Shown here in pieces: positions 54,493-64,000 of a stretch of DNA of 64,000 nt (the stretch's first letter is position 1; every line of letters begins with the position of its first letter). This stretch comes from JAJZVS01 sp963708095 (lineage in GTDB: Bacteria; Pseudomonadota; Alphaproteobacteria; Acetobacterales; Acetobacteraceae). The DNA lies in NCBI GenBank assembly GCA_963708095.1, contig OY970182.1, positions 4,960,001-5,024,000 of the forward strand. The letters are read 5' to 3'. Position numbers and translations under genes: made by a program. Under the pieces are notes generated by a model. It was not told where the DNA came from, searched no databases, and was given only the letters and a program-made list of their open reading frames with translations.

Positions 54493-55154
54493 GGTTCCAT
54501 CGCCTCCCGCAACAGGGCGCGCGCGCGGGCCAGGCGCGACATCACGGTGCCGACCGGAATCCCCTGGGCGGCGGCGACCGCGGCATAGGAGAGGTCGGTG
54601 AATTCCCGCAACAACAATGTCTCCCTGAGGTTCTCCGGCAGCGCGGCGATGTGGCGGCGCAGCCGGGCGGCGCGGTCGGCGGCGATTGCGGTCGCTTCCG
54701 GGTCGGGACCGGGAGCGGGCAGGTCCTCGGCCGCCTCGATCGGTGCCGTCGCTGTTGGCGCCGCACCGCGCTGCAGGTTGCGCATGATACCGGCGAGCCA
54801 GGCGCGGATATCCTGCTCGCCGCGATAGGAGTCGAAATACCGCAGCGCGCGCAGGTAGGTCTCCTGCACGAGGTCCTCGGCGCGCGTCCGGTCCGGGGCG
54901 AGGGCGCGGGCGAGCCGGTGCATCGCATCGAGCGCCGGCAGCGCCTGGGCGCGGAACCGTTCCGCCCGCGCCGCGTCCGTCGCAGCGCAGTCCGCCGGCG
55001 GGCTGGTCCCGTGCCCGGCGGTCCGGTCAGCCTGCGGGCGAAACCAGGACAGTGCCCTGCATCTCCGGATGGATCGCGCAATGGTAACCGAAACTTCCCG
55101 CCTGCGGGAAGACCCGGGTGAAACTGCCGCCGGTATCGAGGGCTTCGGAGCCAA
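54489..55154 (-). CDS. ECF RNA polymerase sigma factor (start unresolved)
   Basis: Clear sigma70 region 2 (ALPALDAMHRLARALAPDRT, AEDLVQETYLRALRYFDSYR, IRAWLAGIMRNL) and region 4 (LRRHIAALPENLRETLLLRE, LSYAAVAAAQGIPVGTVMSR). Coding support begins near 54990. Upstream of that the frame has no ATG or GTG; the only usual start is TTG 55154, inside the cupredoxin gene, and CTG codons are the alternative. The real start therefore probably overlaps the cupredoxin stop at 55027. It is co-transcribed with its anti-sigma factor, a cupredoxin and a phosphoesterase. Confidence 0.85.
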   Translation of the reverse strand: MAPKPSIPAAVSPGSSRRREVSVTIARSIRRCRALSWFRPQADRTAGHGTSPPADCAATDAARAERFRAQALPALDAMHRLARALAPDRTRAEDLVQETYLRALRYFDSYRGEQDIRAWLAGIMRNLQRGAAPTATAPIEAAEDLPAPGPDPEATAIAADRAARLRRHIAALPENLRETLLLREFTDLSYAAVAAAQGIPVGTVMSRLARARALLREAMEP

Positions 55155-55353
55155 AGCCGCCGCCGACTGCGGTGACGGTGTGCGGCACGGTGTCGCGATT
55201 GGTCCATACCACGGTATCGCCCGGCCGCACCGTGACCCGCGCCGGCGTGAAGGCGTAGCCGGAGATCGTGACGTGAACCTCCGCGGCGTAGCCTGCGAGC
55301 GGTGCCGCGGCCAGCGCCAGCGCCACCCAGGCAGTCCGAAACATGCGATGCAT
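55027..55353 (-). CDS. secreted cupredoxin-domain protein
   Basis: 108 residues from ATG 55353 with AGAGGGAAC in front. The signal peptide is RTAWVALALAAAPLAGYAAE. The mature protein is a single plastocyanin/azurin-like domain: HVTISGYAFTPARVTVRPGD, TVVWTNRDTVPHTVTAVGG with the first copper His, and FGYHCAIHPEMQGTVLVS. The last supplies Cys, His and Met, so all four type 1 copper ligands are present. It should be a periplasmic copper electron carrier or copper binder. Confidence 0.9.
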   Translation of the reverse strand: MHRMFRTAWVALALAAAPLAGYAAEVHVTISGYAFTPARVTVRPGDTVVWTNRDTVPHTVTAVGGGFGSEALDTGGSFTRVFPQAGSFGYHCAIHPEMQGTVLVSPAG

Positions 55354-55367
55354 CGTCTGTTCCCTCT

Positions 55368-56309
55368 TTATGTCAACCGTTGATCGACGGTGGTGAGCAC
55401 CTGCTGCCCGCGCCGGAAGGTGACCTCCCGAACGCCGAGGTAGCCCGCGACCGCGCCGGCCGGCAGGGTCAGGATCGGCCCCGGATGCGGTGCGCTGCCA
55501 GGGGCGGGTTGCGGAAAGGCGGTGGAGAGCGCGGTGTGGAACGTCACGCGCCCCTCCACTTTCTGCAGCACCTGATGGATGTGCCCGTTCAGCACCGTGA
55601 CGGAGCCGAACCGCTTCAACAGCGCGAAGGCCGCCGGCGCATCGCCGGTACCCCAGCCCCATTTCGGGTACACCGCCCACAGCGGCACATGCGCGAACAG
55701 CACGACCGGAGTGCTGGAGGTGACGCCGCCGAGGTCGTCCCTGAGCCAGGCGATCTGGTCCGGTCCCAGCAGCCACTGCCCGTCCGCGCCGTTGGTCACC
55801 ACGTTGACCAGGCCGACGAAATGCACGCCGCCGGCATTGAAGCTGTACCAGCCCATGCCCTTCGTGCCCTTGCCGTATCGCGCGAGGTAGAGTCGCTTGC
55901 CCGGATCGAGCATGTCGTGCTCGCCGGGCACGTGATGGATCGTGAGGCCGGCACCCTGGTTGATCCGCTCCGCGGTGTCGAACTGCTCCGGCTTGGCGAG
56001 ATGGGTGATGTCGCCGGTGTGCAGGATGAAGGCGGCGTTGTACTCCTTCGCCGTGTCCTTCGCCTTCACGATGGCCCGTGCCAGGGTGCCCGGCACGTCC
56101 GGGTAGTTCGGCGCCTTGAAGCCGATATGGCTGTCGCTGAGCTGGAGGAAGGTGAAGCCGCCCGCGTCGGCCTCGGCGCGTGCCGCGCCGATGGTGGCGA
56201 CGGTAGTCGGTACGCCGGCTGCCACGGTCCAGATAAGACCGGTGCCGATCCAACCGGCACATTCCATCAGCCGGCGTCGCGTGGGGGTCGTCGGGGTTTC
56301 GCCTGGCAT
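55368..56309 (-). CDS. exported metallophosphoesterase
   Basis: 313 residues. The N-terminus TPTRRRLMECAGWIGTGLIW has an RR-containing leader consistent with Tat export. The calcineurin-like metal motifs are FLQLSDSHIGF (D-x-H), ILHTGDITH (GD), HHVPGEHDM (G-x-H-D where GNHD is usual), LFAHVPLW and VLNGHIHQVLQ (GHxH). The substitution of Glu for Asn in the GNHD motif is unusual. It is the first gene of the cupredoxin-sigma-anti-sigma operon. The substrate is unknown. Confidence 0.88.
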   Translation of the reverse strand: MPGETPTTPTRRRLMECAGWIGTGLIWTVAAGVPTTVATIGAARAEADAGGFTFLQLSDSHIGFKAPNYPDVPGTLARAIVKAKDTAKEYNAAFILHTGDITHLAKPEQFDTAERINQGAGLTIHHVPGEHDMLDPGKRLYLARYGKGTKGMGWYSFNAGGVHFVGLVNVVTNGADGQWLLGPDQIAWLRDDLGGVTSSTPVVLFAHVPLWAVYPKWGWGTGDAPAAFALLKRFGSVTVLNGHIHQVLQKVEGRVTFHTALSTAFPQPAPGSAPHPGPILTLPAGAVAGYLGVREVTFRRGQQVLTTVDQRLT

Positions 56310-56471
56310 GGGGTCCTCCGTTTGCCGATGCTTGACAGGACCGGCGGCGGGGGCGGTTTATTCGTCCGCGTTCGATCACGAAATCGTGATGTTCATGCCG
56401 GATGCCCGATCGATCAGGCCCTCTCGGCTGCCCCTCTGGTCCCGCCGCCGCCGATGGACGATGCTGGTGCC

Positions 56472-57353
56472 ATGCCGCTCGAACGGATGAACCTCCACCT
56501 CGTTTCCGACGCCACCGGCGAGACGCTGAACGCGATCGCGCGTGCCACCACCGTGCAGTTCGAGCACGTGCAGATCATCCACCACCGCTGGAGCCTGATC
56601 CGCACGCGCTTCCAGCTCCACCGCGTGCTGGAGGGGATCGAGGCGGAGCCGGGCCCGGTGCTCTCCACCCTGGTCGACCGGGGGCTGCGTTCGGACCTGG
56701 ATTCCACCTGCCAGCGGCTCGGGGTGCCGCTAGTCAACGTGCTCGACCCCGTGATGAACCTTCTGCAAGACTACATCGGCGAGCAGGCGGGGGCCCGCCC
56801 GGGGCGCCAGTATGTTCTGAATTCGGATTATTTCCAGCGCATCGACGCCATGCACTACGTGCTGGCGCACGACGACGGCCAGGCGCAGATGGGGCTGGCG
56901 GAGGCCGACGTGGTGATGGTCGGCGTGTCTCGCAGTTCCAAGACGCCGACCTGCTTCTACCTGGCGAACCGCGGCATCAAGGCCGCCAACATCCCGCTGG
57001 TGCCGAACCTGTCGGAGCCGGAGGGGCTGGATGGCATCGGTGTGCCGATCATCGGCCTGACCCTGGAACCCAAGGCGCTGATCGAGATCCGCCGCCACCG
57101 GCTGCGCCTGATCGGCGGCGCCGATCAGGCCGCGATGTCCCGCCACAACAGCACCGACTACGTCGATGAGGAGGCGGTGAAGGCCGAGCTGCTGTGGGCG
57201 CGGCGGCTGTGCACGCGCCGCGGCTGGCCGGTGATCGACGTCACCCGCCGCTCGATCGAGGAAACCGCAGCCACGGTCCTGCAACTGATAGAAGCCTGGC
57301 ACGCGCGACGGGCGAAGGCGGCGCGGGGGACGGGGGCGACCAGAGGGACATAG
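56472..57353 (+). CDS. ppsR: PEP synthase/pyruvate phosphate dikinase regulatory protein
   Basis: 293 residues from ATG 56472 (ATG 56454 in the same frame is possible). This bifunctional kinase/pyrophosphorylase switches PEP synthase or pyruvate phosphate dikinase on and off by ADP-dependent threonine phosphorylation. It is recognised by MNLHLVSDATGETLNAIARA, the P-loop VGVSRSSKTPTCFYLANRGI and NIPLVPNLSEPEGL, with YVDEEAVKAELLWARRL at the C-terminus. Length is normal. Whether the target is PpsA or PpdK cannot be told here. It is divergent from the phosphoesterase operon. Confidence 0.95.
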   Translation: MPLERMNLHLVSDATGETLNAIARATTVQFEHVQIIHHRWSLIRTRFQLHRVLEGIEAEPGPVLSTLVDRGLRSDLDSTCQRLGVPLVNVLDPVMNLLQDYIGEQAGARPGRQYVLNSDYFQRIDAMHYVLAHDDGQAQMGLAEADVVMVGVSRSSKTPTCFYLANRGIKAANIPLVPNLSEPEGLDGIGVPIIGLTLEPKALIEIRRHRLRLIGGADQAAMSRHNSTDYVDEEAVKAELLWARRLCTRRGWPVIDVTRRSIEETAATVLQLIEAWHARRAKAARGTGATRGT

Positions 57354-57384
57354 CCCCGGGCGGCCGCCCCGGTTTCCCGCGGCC

Positions 57385-58368
57385 CTACCGGGCGGGCGGG
57401 GTGGCGAAACGGTTGTCGACGGCCTGCGCGTAGGTCACGGTTCCCGCCTTGATATTGCCGATGAATTCCTGCAGCGCGAGCGCGTTGGCGAAGGCCTTGG
57501 GCGTGATCCCGGGGCTTGCCGGATACACGTCGAGCGCCACCATCCGGGCCACCGCGGCTTTGACCACCGGCTGCGGCAGGCCGGGGAATTCCTGCTCGGC
57601 GATCTTGACCGCGACCGCCGGCGAGCTGTGCATCAGGTGTTCGGCGGCCGCCAGGCCGGCCACGAATTTCCGCACCATGACCGGGTGCGACGCGACCGTG
57701 GCCCGCAGCGCGTCGATCGTCGAAAACGCGTAGCCGCCGGCGTGGTGCCGGGTGAAGGCGTAGATGATCCGGTCACCGGCGGCGACGGCCTCGTCGAGCT
57801 GCGGCTCGTACAGGGTCGCGGCCGGATCACGCCCGGCCGCCATCGGCGCCAGCTCGCTGCCGAGCTGCACGGTGTCCAAGGGGGCGTGCACCGCCTTCTG
57901 CTTCAGCAACCGTTGCAGGAGATAGGTGCTGGTCGACGGCGGAATCGCGGTGGCGATCGTCTTGCCGTTCAGATCGGCGAGCGTATGGATCGGCGAGGCG
58001 GCCGGGACGGCGATCCAGACCGGGGCGCCGTTCACGACGAGGGCGACATTGGTGAGCGTGGCGCCCTTGAGGTCGGCGAGCACCGCGGTCATCGGATCCT
58101 GGAGCGAAAAGGTCGCGTGGCCGCCGATCACCGCGCCGACCCCCGCGGCACCGCTGCCCGCCGTGACCTTCTGGACGTCGAGACCCTGCTTGGCGAACAG
58201 GCCGGCATCAATGCCGACGTAGAGCGGCAGATACAGCAGCGACTGGAACGCCTGGTAGACGACCACCTGCCGCGGCGCCGCTGCCAGCGCAGGCCGTGCG
58301 GCAACGCCTGCCAGCAGCAGCGCGGCGAAGCCGCGGGCAAGACGGTGCTTCAGGGATTTGACTTCCAC
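57385..58368 (-). CDS. ABC transporter substrate-binding protein (NMT1/SsuA type)
   Basis: 327 residues from GTG 58368 (GAGGG five bases ahead), overlapping the permease stop by 19 bp. The signal peptide is LARGFAALLLAGVAARPALA. The fold is of the NMT1/THI5-like family: FQSLLYLPLYVGIDAGLFAK, VGAVIGGHATFSLQDPMTAV, LADLNGKTIATAIPPSTSTY and YEPQLDEAVAAGDRIIYAF. It delivers a small ligand (a sulfonate, nitrate, taurine or thiamine precursor are the family options) to the two proteins encoded upstream. Confidence 0.88.
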   Translation of the reverse strand: MEVKSLKHRLARGFAALLLAGVAARPALAAAPRQVVVYQAFQSLLYLPLYVGIDAGLFAKQGLDVQKVTAGSGAAGVGAVIGGHATFSLQDPMTAVLADLKGATLTNVALVVNGAPVWIAVPAASPIHTLADLNGKTIATAIPPSTSTYLLQRLLKQKAVHAPLDTVQLGSELAPMAAGRDPAATLYEPQLDEAVAAGDRIIYAFTRHHAGGYAFSTIDALRATVASHPVMVRKFVAGLAAAEHLMHSSPAVAVKIAEQEFPGLPQPVVKAAVARMVALDVYPASPGITPKAFANALALQEFIGNIKAGTVTYAQAVDNRFATPPAR

Positions 58369-59168
58369 GTGACAACCCTCTCCTCGACGAACCGGACCAT
58401 GGCGGTCATGAGCGCGGCCAGCAACGTGAGGATGATGATGCCGAGCCAGACCGTATTGAGATCGAACAGGGAGCCGGCCACGAAGATCTCGTGGCCGATC
58501 CCGTTCTGGGAAGCGATGTATTCGCCCACGATGGCGCCGATCAACGCGAAGCCGACGTTCATGCGCAGCGCGGAGAAAATCCACGGCACCGCGCTCGGCA
58601 GAATGAGCTTGCGGAAGATCTTCGCCGGCGAGGCGCCGAGCGAGCGGAACAGGTTGAGCAGGTCCGCATCCACCTCCCGCATCGAGGCCGCAGCGGCGAT
58701 CATCGACACGGCGTAGGTCGAGATCGCGGCCAGCCAGACCTTCGACGTCGTGCCCGAGCCGAACCAGATGACGATGAGCGGACCGAGTGCGATCTTCGGC
58801 ACGCTGTTCAGCACGATGGAAAACCCTTCGGCCGGACGCGCAATGCCGGGGACGAACCATAGGCCGAGGCCGCCGAACGTCCCCGCGATGCTGCCGATCG
58901 CGAGCCCGGCCAAGGTCTCGTACAAGGTCACTAACGTGTCCGAGACCAGGCTGCCCGAGCCGATCCCCTGCCGGAAAGCCGCGAGGATCCCCGCCGGGGA
59001 GCCGAACAACTGGCCGTTGATCGCGCCCACCGCCGCAGCCCATTGCCACAACACGAGTACCGCCAGGATCGACAGCGCGATCGCAACGGCCTGGCGCGCC
59101 AGGCGCGCACGCTGTGCGGCGTGCGTGGTTGGCGGACGCCGAATGGCGGTGAGCGCCGCGCCGCTCAT
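58350..59168 (-). CDS. ABC transporter permease (SsuC/TauC type)
   Basis: 272 residues from ATG 59168, overlapping the ATPase stop. Six membrane segments include AVAIALSILAVLVLWQWAAA and NTVWLGIIILTLLAALMTAM. The binding-protein-dependent permease motif is LLNLFRSLGASPAKIFRKLI followed by PSAVPWIFSALRMNVGFALI. VGEYIASQNGIGHEIF is typical of the SsuC/TauC/NrtB group. Confidence 0.92.
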   Translation of the reverse strand: MSGAALTAIRRPPTTHAAQRARLARQAVAIALSILAVLVLWQWAAAVGAINGQLFGSPAGILAAFRQGIGSGSLVSDTLVTLYETLAGLAIGSIAGTFGGLGLWFVPGIARPAEGFSIVLNSVPKIALGPLIVIWFGSGTTSKVWLAAISTYAVSMIAAAASMREVDADLLNLFRSLGASPAKIFRKLILPSAVPWIFSALRMNVGFALIGAIVGEYIASQNGIGHEIFVAGSLFDLNTVWLGIIILTLLAALMTAMVRFVEERVVTWKSNP

Positions 59169-59998
59169 GCTTGCGTGCCGATCGGCGCCTTCAGCGCACC
59201 CCATATCCGGGCGTGGTAGCCGCGGAACTCGGGCGCCTCGCGCGCGCCGATGGCGTCGCGTGGACCGGCGAGGGTCAGGCGGATTGCGATGTCTTCGCTC
59301 ACTCGGGCCGGCCGGCCGCTGAGGACGATCACCCGGTCGCTCATCGCGATCGCTTCCTCGATATCATGCGTGACCAGGATGACGCTCATGCCCTGCTCCG
59401 TGCTCAGGGCCAGCACGTCGTCCTCCAGCATCAGGCGCGTCTCGTAGTCGAGCGCCGAGAACGGCTCGTCGAGCAGCAGGATGGACGGCGCGATCAGCAG
59501 GGTGCGGGTCAGCGCGACGCGCTGCCGCTGTCCGCCGGAGAGGCGATGCGGATAGGCGCCGAGCTGGCCGGCAAGTCCGTAGCGGGCCAGCATGGTGGCG
59601 GCAGCGTCCGGGTTGCGGCGCGCCATCCTGCCGCGCAACTCGACCCCGAGCAGGGCATTGTCCAGCACGGTCCGCCAGGGCAGCAGCAGGTCCTTCTGCA
59701 GCATGTACCCCACGCGACCCGGCTGGCCGTCCGCACCGGGCGCGACCTCGATCCTGCCGGCGCGCGGCGCCAGCAGACCGGAGATAAGGTTGAACAGGGT
59801 GCTTTTGCCGGCACCGCTGCGACCGACGATCGCGACGATCTCGCCCGTGGCCACCGTGATGTTCAAGTGGCTCAGCACCGGCGTGACGCCGCCGTCGGCG
59901 GCGATGAAGTCGTGTGACAGATTGCGAATGGCCAGGGCGGGTCGCCCCGTGGCACCGCAACCACGAGGGAGCAGGTCGGTCGATGGCAGGCAGTCCAT
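59165..59998 (-). CDS. ABC transporter ATP-binding protein (SsuB/TauB type)
   Basis: 277 residues from ATG 59998; the frame continues upstream but overlaps the divergent helicase promoter region. Walker A is GRSGAGKSTLFNLISG, the Q-loop MLQKDLLLPWRTVLDN, the signature LSGGQRQRVALTRTLL, Walker B ILLLDEPFSALDYETR and the H-loop VTHDIEEAIAMSDRV. LLPWRTVLDN is characteristic of the nitrate/sulfonate/taurine subfamily. It is the first gene of the three-gene transporter operon. Confidence 0.92.
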   Translation of the reverse strand: MDCLPSTDLLPRGCGATGRPALAIRNLSHDFIAADGGVTPVLSHLNITVATGEIVAIVGRSGAGKSTLFNLISGLLAPRAGRIEVAPGADGQPGRVGYMLQKDLLLPWRTVLDNALLGVELRGRMARRNPDAAATMLARYGLAGQLGAYPHRLSGGQRQRVALTRTLLIAPSILLLDEPFSALDYETRLMLEDDVLALSTEQGMSVILVTHDIEEAIAMSDRVIVLSGRPARVSEDIAIRLTLAGPRDAIGAREAPEFRGYHARIWGALKAPIGTQA

Positions 59999-60204
59999 GT
60001 CGCGGTTCACGCAAGGTCCGTGCCATGAAGTTGGGCCGAGACGTTCGTCGGCGCGCTGAGCCAAGACCAAAAAATAGCCTCGGAGCGATGAAATCCGCGT
60101 CGTTCGCCCGCATTCGCAGCAAGAACCCGCCGACGAGCGCGATCGCGGCCGGCCCGGAAACGCAGCCCTTGCAATCGCTGCCCCCACCGCCAAACATGAG
60201 GGCC

Positions 60205-62751
<2,547 letters not shown>

Positions 62752-62755
62752 GGCG

Positions 62756-63130
62756 GTGACGCGCGCGCACGGATCGGAGCCGACCTTCCCGTCCGCGGGG
62801 GCGGAGGCATCGGACGCCGCGCGCGCGTGGCAGCGGCTGGACACTTGGCTCTGGTGCGCACGGTTCATGAAATCGCGCACCGACTGCGCACGGCTGGTGG
62901 CGGCCGGCGCGGTGCGGCTCAATCGTCAACCGACCGACAAGTCGCACGCGCGGGTGCGGGCGGGCGACGTGCTCACCCTGGCGCTGCGCGACAGCGTCCG
63001 GGTGGTGCGGGTGCGCGCGCTGTCGGCGCGGCGCGGGCCTGCCACGGAGGCGCGCACGCTGTATGACGAGGTGCCCGAACCCGGCAGCGAGTCCCCGCAT
63101 GACGCCGCCCGTCCCGACGCCGCCGCCTGA
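62756..63130 (+). CDS. S4-domain RNA-binding protein (Hsp15-like)
   Basis: 124 residues from GTG 62756, 5 bp after the helicase stop. The S4 fold is clear: QRLDTWLWCARFMKSRTDCA then RLVAAGAVRLNRQPTDKSHA and RVRAGDVLTLALRDSVRVVR. It resembles HslR/Hsp15, which binds nascent-chain-carrying 50S subunits. The helicase-S4 pairing is a conserved alphaproteobacterial arrangement and suggests a shared RNA task. Its end overlaps the next start. Confidence 0.9.
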   Translation: MTRAHGSEPTFPSAGAEASDAARAWQRLDTWLWCARFMKSRTDCARLVAAGAVRLNRQPTDKSHARVRAGDVLTLALRDSVRVVRVRALSARRGPATEARTLYDEVPEPGSESPHDAARPDAAA

Positions 63131-64000
63131 TCTCGCGACCGGTCTCCCCCGCCAGGTGGTGCACCTGCCGTTCGCGCCCGGCCGGTACCGCATGGCGATG
63201 GATCTTACCGCCTGCCCGGAAGCGGAATGGATCGAGCGCGACGTGCGCTACACGGAAGAAATGGCGCTGCGCCGCACCCTGCTCGCCGAGCGGCATGACG
63301 AGGTGTTCGGCGCCCTCGGCCCGTCCGCGGCGGCACGGCAGGAGACGCTGACCTTGCTGGCGGCGCACCTGCCGGCGCGCTTCCCGGATGGGTTCGTGCG
63401 CGACGGCCGGATACTGCGCAACCGGCTGACCGGGGAGGGGTGGGATCTTACGGACCCGCCGCTTGATCCGCTGGAGATCGCGGGCCGGCTGGTGCAGGAG
63501 GATCTGTGTCTGGTGCGGCTGGACGGGGAGGTCCCGGTGCTGGATGCCGCGGTGCTCTGCTTCCCCAGCCGCTGGCGCCTGGCCGACAAGCTGGGCCTGC
63601 CGCTGGCCGCGGTGCACGCGCCGGTACCGCTTTACGCCGAGCGCCTGGCCCGCCCGGTCGATCGCATCATGGCTGCCCTCAAGCCCGGTCGCGTGGCGCT
63701 GCGCCTGAACTGGGCGCTCGTCGACGATCCGGCGCTGTTCCAGCCCACCGGAAAATTCCGCGCCGCGCATGACCCGCGCATCACGGCGGCCAACGCCGGG
63801 GCGCAGATCTGGTTGCGGGTGGAACGGCAGACCCTGCGCCGGCTACCGGACAGCGGCGCCGTGCTGTTCGGCATCCGGGTGCATGTCTATCCGCTGGCGC
63901 GCATCGCGGCGCGGGCGGAGGTGGCGGCGCGGCTGGCCGAAGCGCTGCGCGCGCTGCCGGAGGAAACCGCGCGCTACAAGAGCATCGCCCCGTTCCGGGC
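63099..64000 (+). CDS. DUF3445 family protein, heme-dependent oxidative N-demethylase-like (3' end outside window)
   Basis: Begins at ATG 63099, overlapping the S4 gene by 32 bp, and runs open past base 64000 with about 300 residues visible. Family features are LPFAPGRYRMAMDLTACPEA, WIERDVRYTEEMALRRTLLA, LVQEDLCLVRLDGEVPVLDA and FPSRWRLADKLGLPLAAVHA. Then come PVPLYAERLARPVDRIMAAL, LNWALVDDPALFQPTG and WLRVERQTLRRLPDSGAVLF. This matches DUF3445, the alpha subunit type of heme-dependent oxidative N-demethylase. The actual substrate here is unknown. Confidence 0.85.
   Translation, partial: MTPPVPTPPPDLATGLPRQVVHLPFAPGRYRMAMDLTACPEAEWIERDVRYTEEMALRRTLLAERHDEVFGALGPSAAARQETLTLLAAHLPARFPDGFVRDGRILRNRLTGEGWDLTDPPLDPLEIAGRLVQEDLCLVRLDGEVPVLDAAVLCFPSRWRLADKLGLPLAAVHAPVPLYAERLARPVDRIMAALKPGRVALRLNWALVDDPALFQPTGKFRAAHDPRITAANAGAQIWLRVERQTLRRLPDSGAVLFGIRVHVYPLARIAARAEVAARLAEALRALPEETARYKSIAPFR

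Noticed and set aside
51550..54588. A 1012-residue plus-strand frame
   Set aside because: It is antisense to malate synthase G and the anti-sigma gene, with no recognisable motifs.

Overview
The window reads as chromosomal DNA of a GC-rich Gram-negative bacterium, most likely an alphaproteobacterium of the Acetobacteraceae or a close relative. This is an inference from the very GC-rich core genes, the slt-dapA-smpB order, the SUV3-like helicase next to an S4-domain gene, and the CHCC zinc-finger protein. Core genes alternate with visibly less GC-rich accessory blocks. No rRNA gene or CRISPR array was seen.

Layout. (1) 1-9676 is a catabolic accessory block: a LysR regulator divergent from a PaoABC-like molybdenum aldehyde oxidoreductase, a flavin disulfide reductase, an enoyl-CoA hydratase cut by an in-frame stop, a beta-propeller protein, a frameshifted AhpD-like gene and an IS630 remnant. 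It ends against the 3' end of an intact tRNA-Arg(CCG) at 9678-9754. (2) 9809-14049 is core: a hydrolase lipoprotein, a small zinc-finger protein and DNA polymerase I. (3) 14050-21240 is a second accessory block: a LysR divergent from DoxX and NmrA-like genes, a group II intron, a complete IS66-type element, a 45-nt 3' fragment of a tRNA-Thr(CGT) that looks like an orphan attachment site, and a broken CorC-type gene. (4) 21340-24907 is a phosphonate/phosphite-type ABC transporter (phnC, phnD and two phnE) without C-P lyase genes. (5) 25289-31995 is core: pgpA, a hydrolase, a lytic transglycosylase with a repetitive tail, dapA, smpB, a GNAT gene and a molybdopterin oxidoreductase.

(6) 32221-49056 is a type VI secretion (T6SS) block: PAAR, a zinc-ribbon methyltransferase, tssA, tssB, tssC, hcp, tagJ, tssE, tssF, tssG and clpV. 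It continues into a 158-residue helical protein and a 1104-residue protein carrying what looks like a phosphatidylinositol 3/4-kinase-type catalytic core. The membrane complex (tssJ, tssK, tssL, tssM) and vgrG are not in the window. The last two genes are the best candidate here for something undescribed: a kinase-fold T6SS effector with its partner.

(7) 49157-64000 holds a RutF-like flavin reductase, an orphan periplasmic binding protein, a strongly structured intergenic repeat, malate synthase G, an ECF sigma/anti-sigma/cupredoxin/phosphoesterase operon, the PEP synthase regulator, an NMT1/SsuABC-type transporter, a SUV3-like helicase, an S4 protein and a partial DUF3445 gene.
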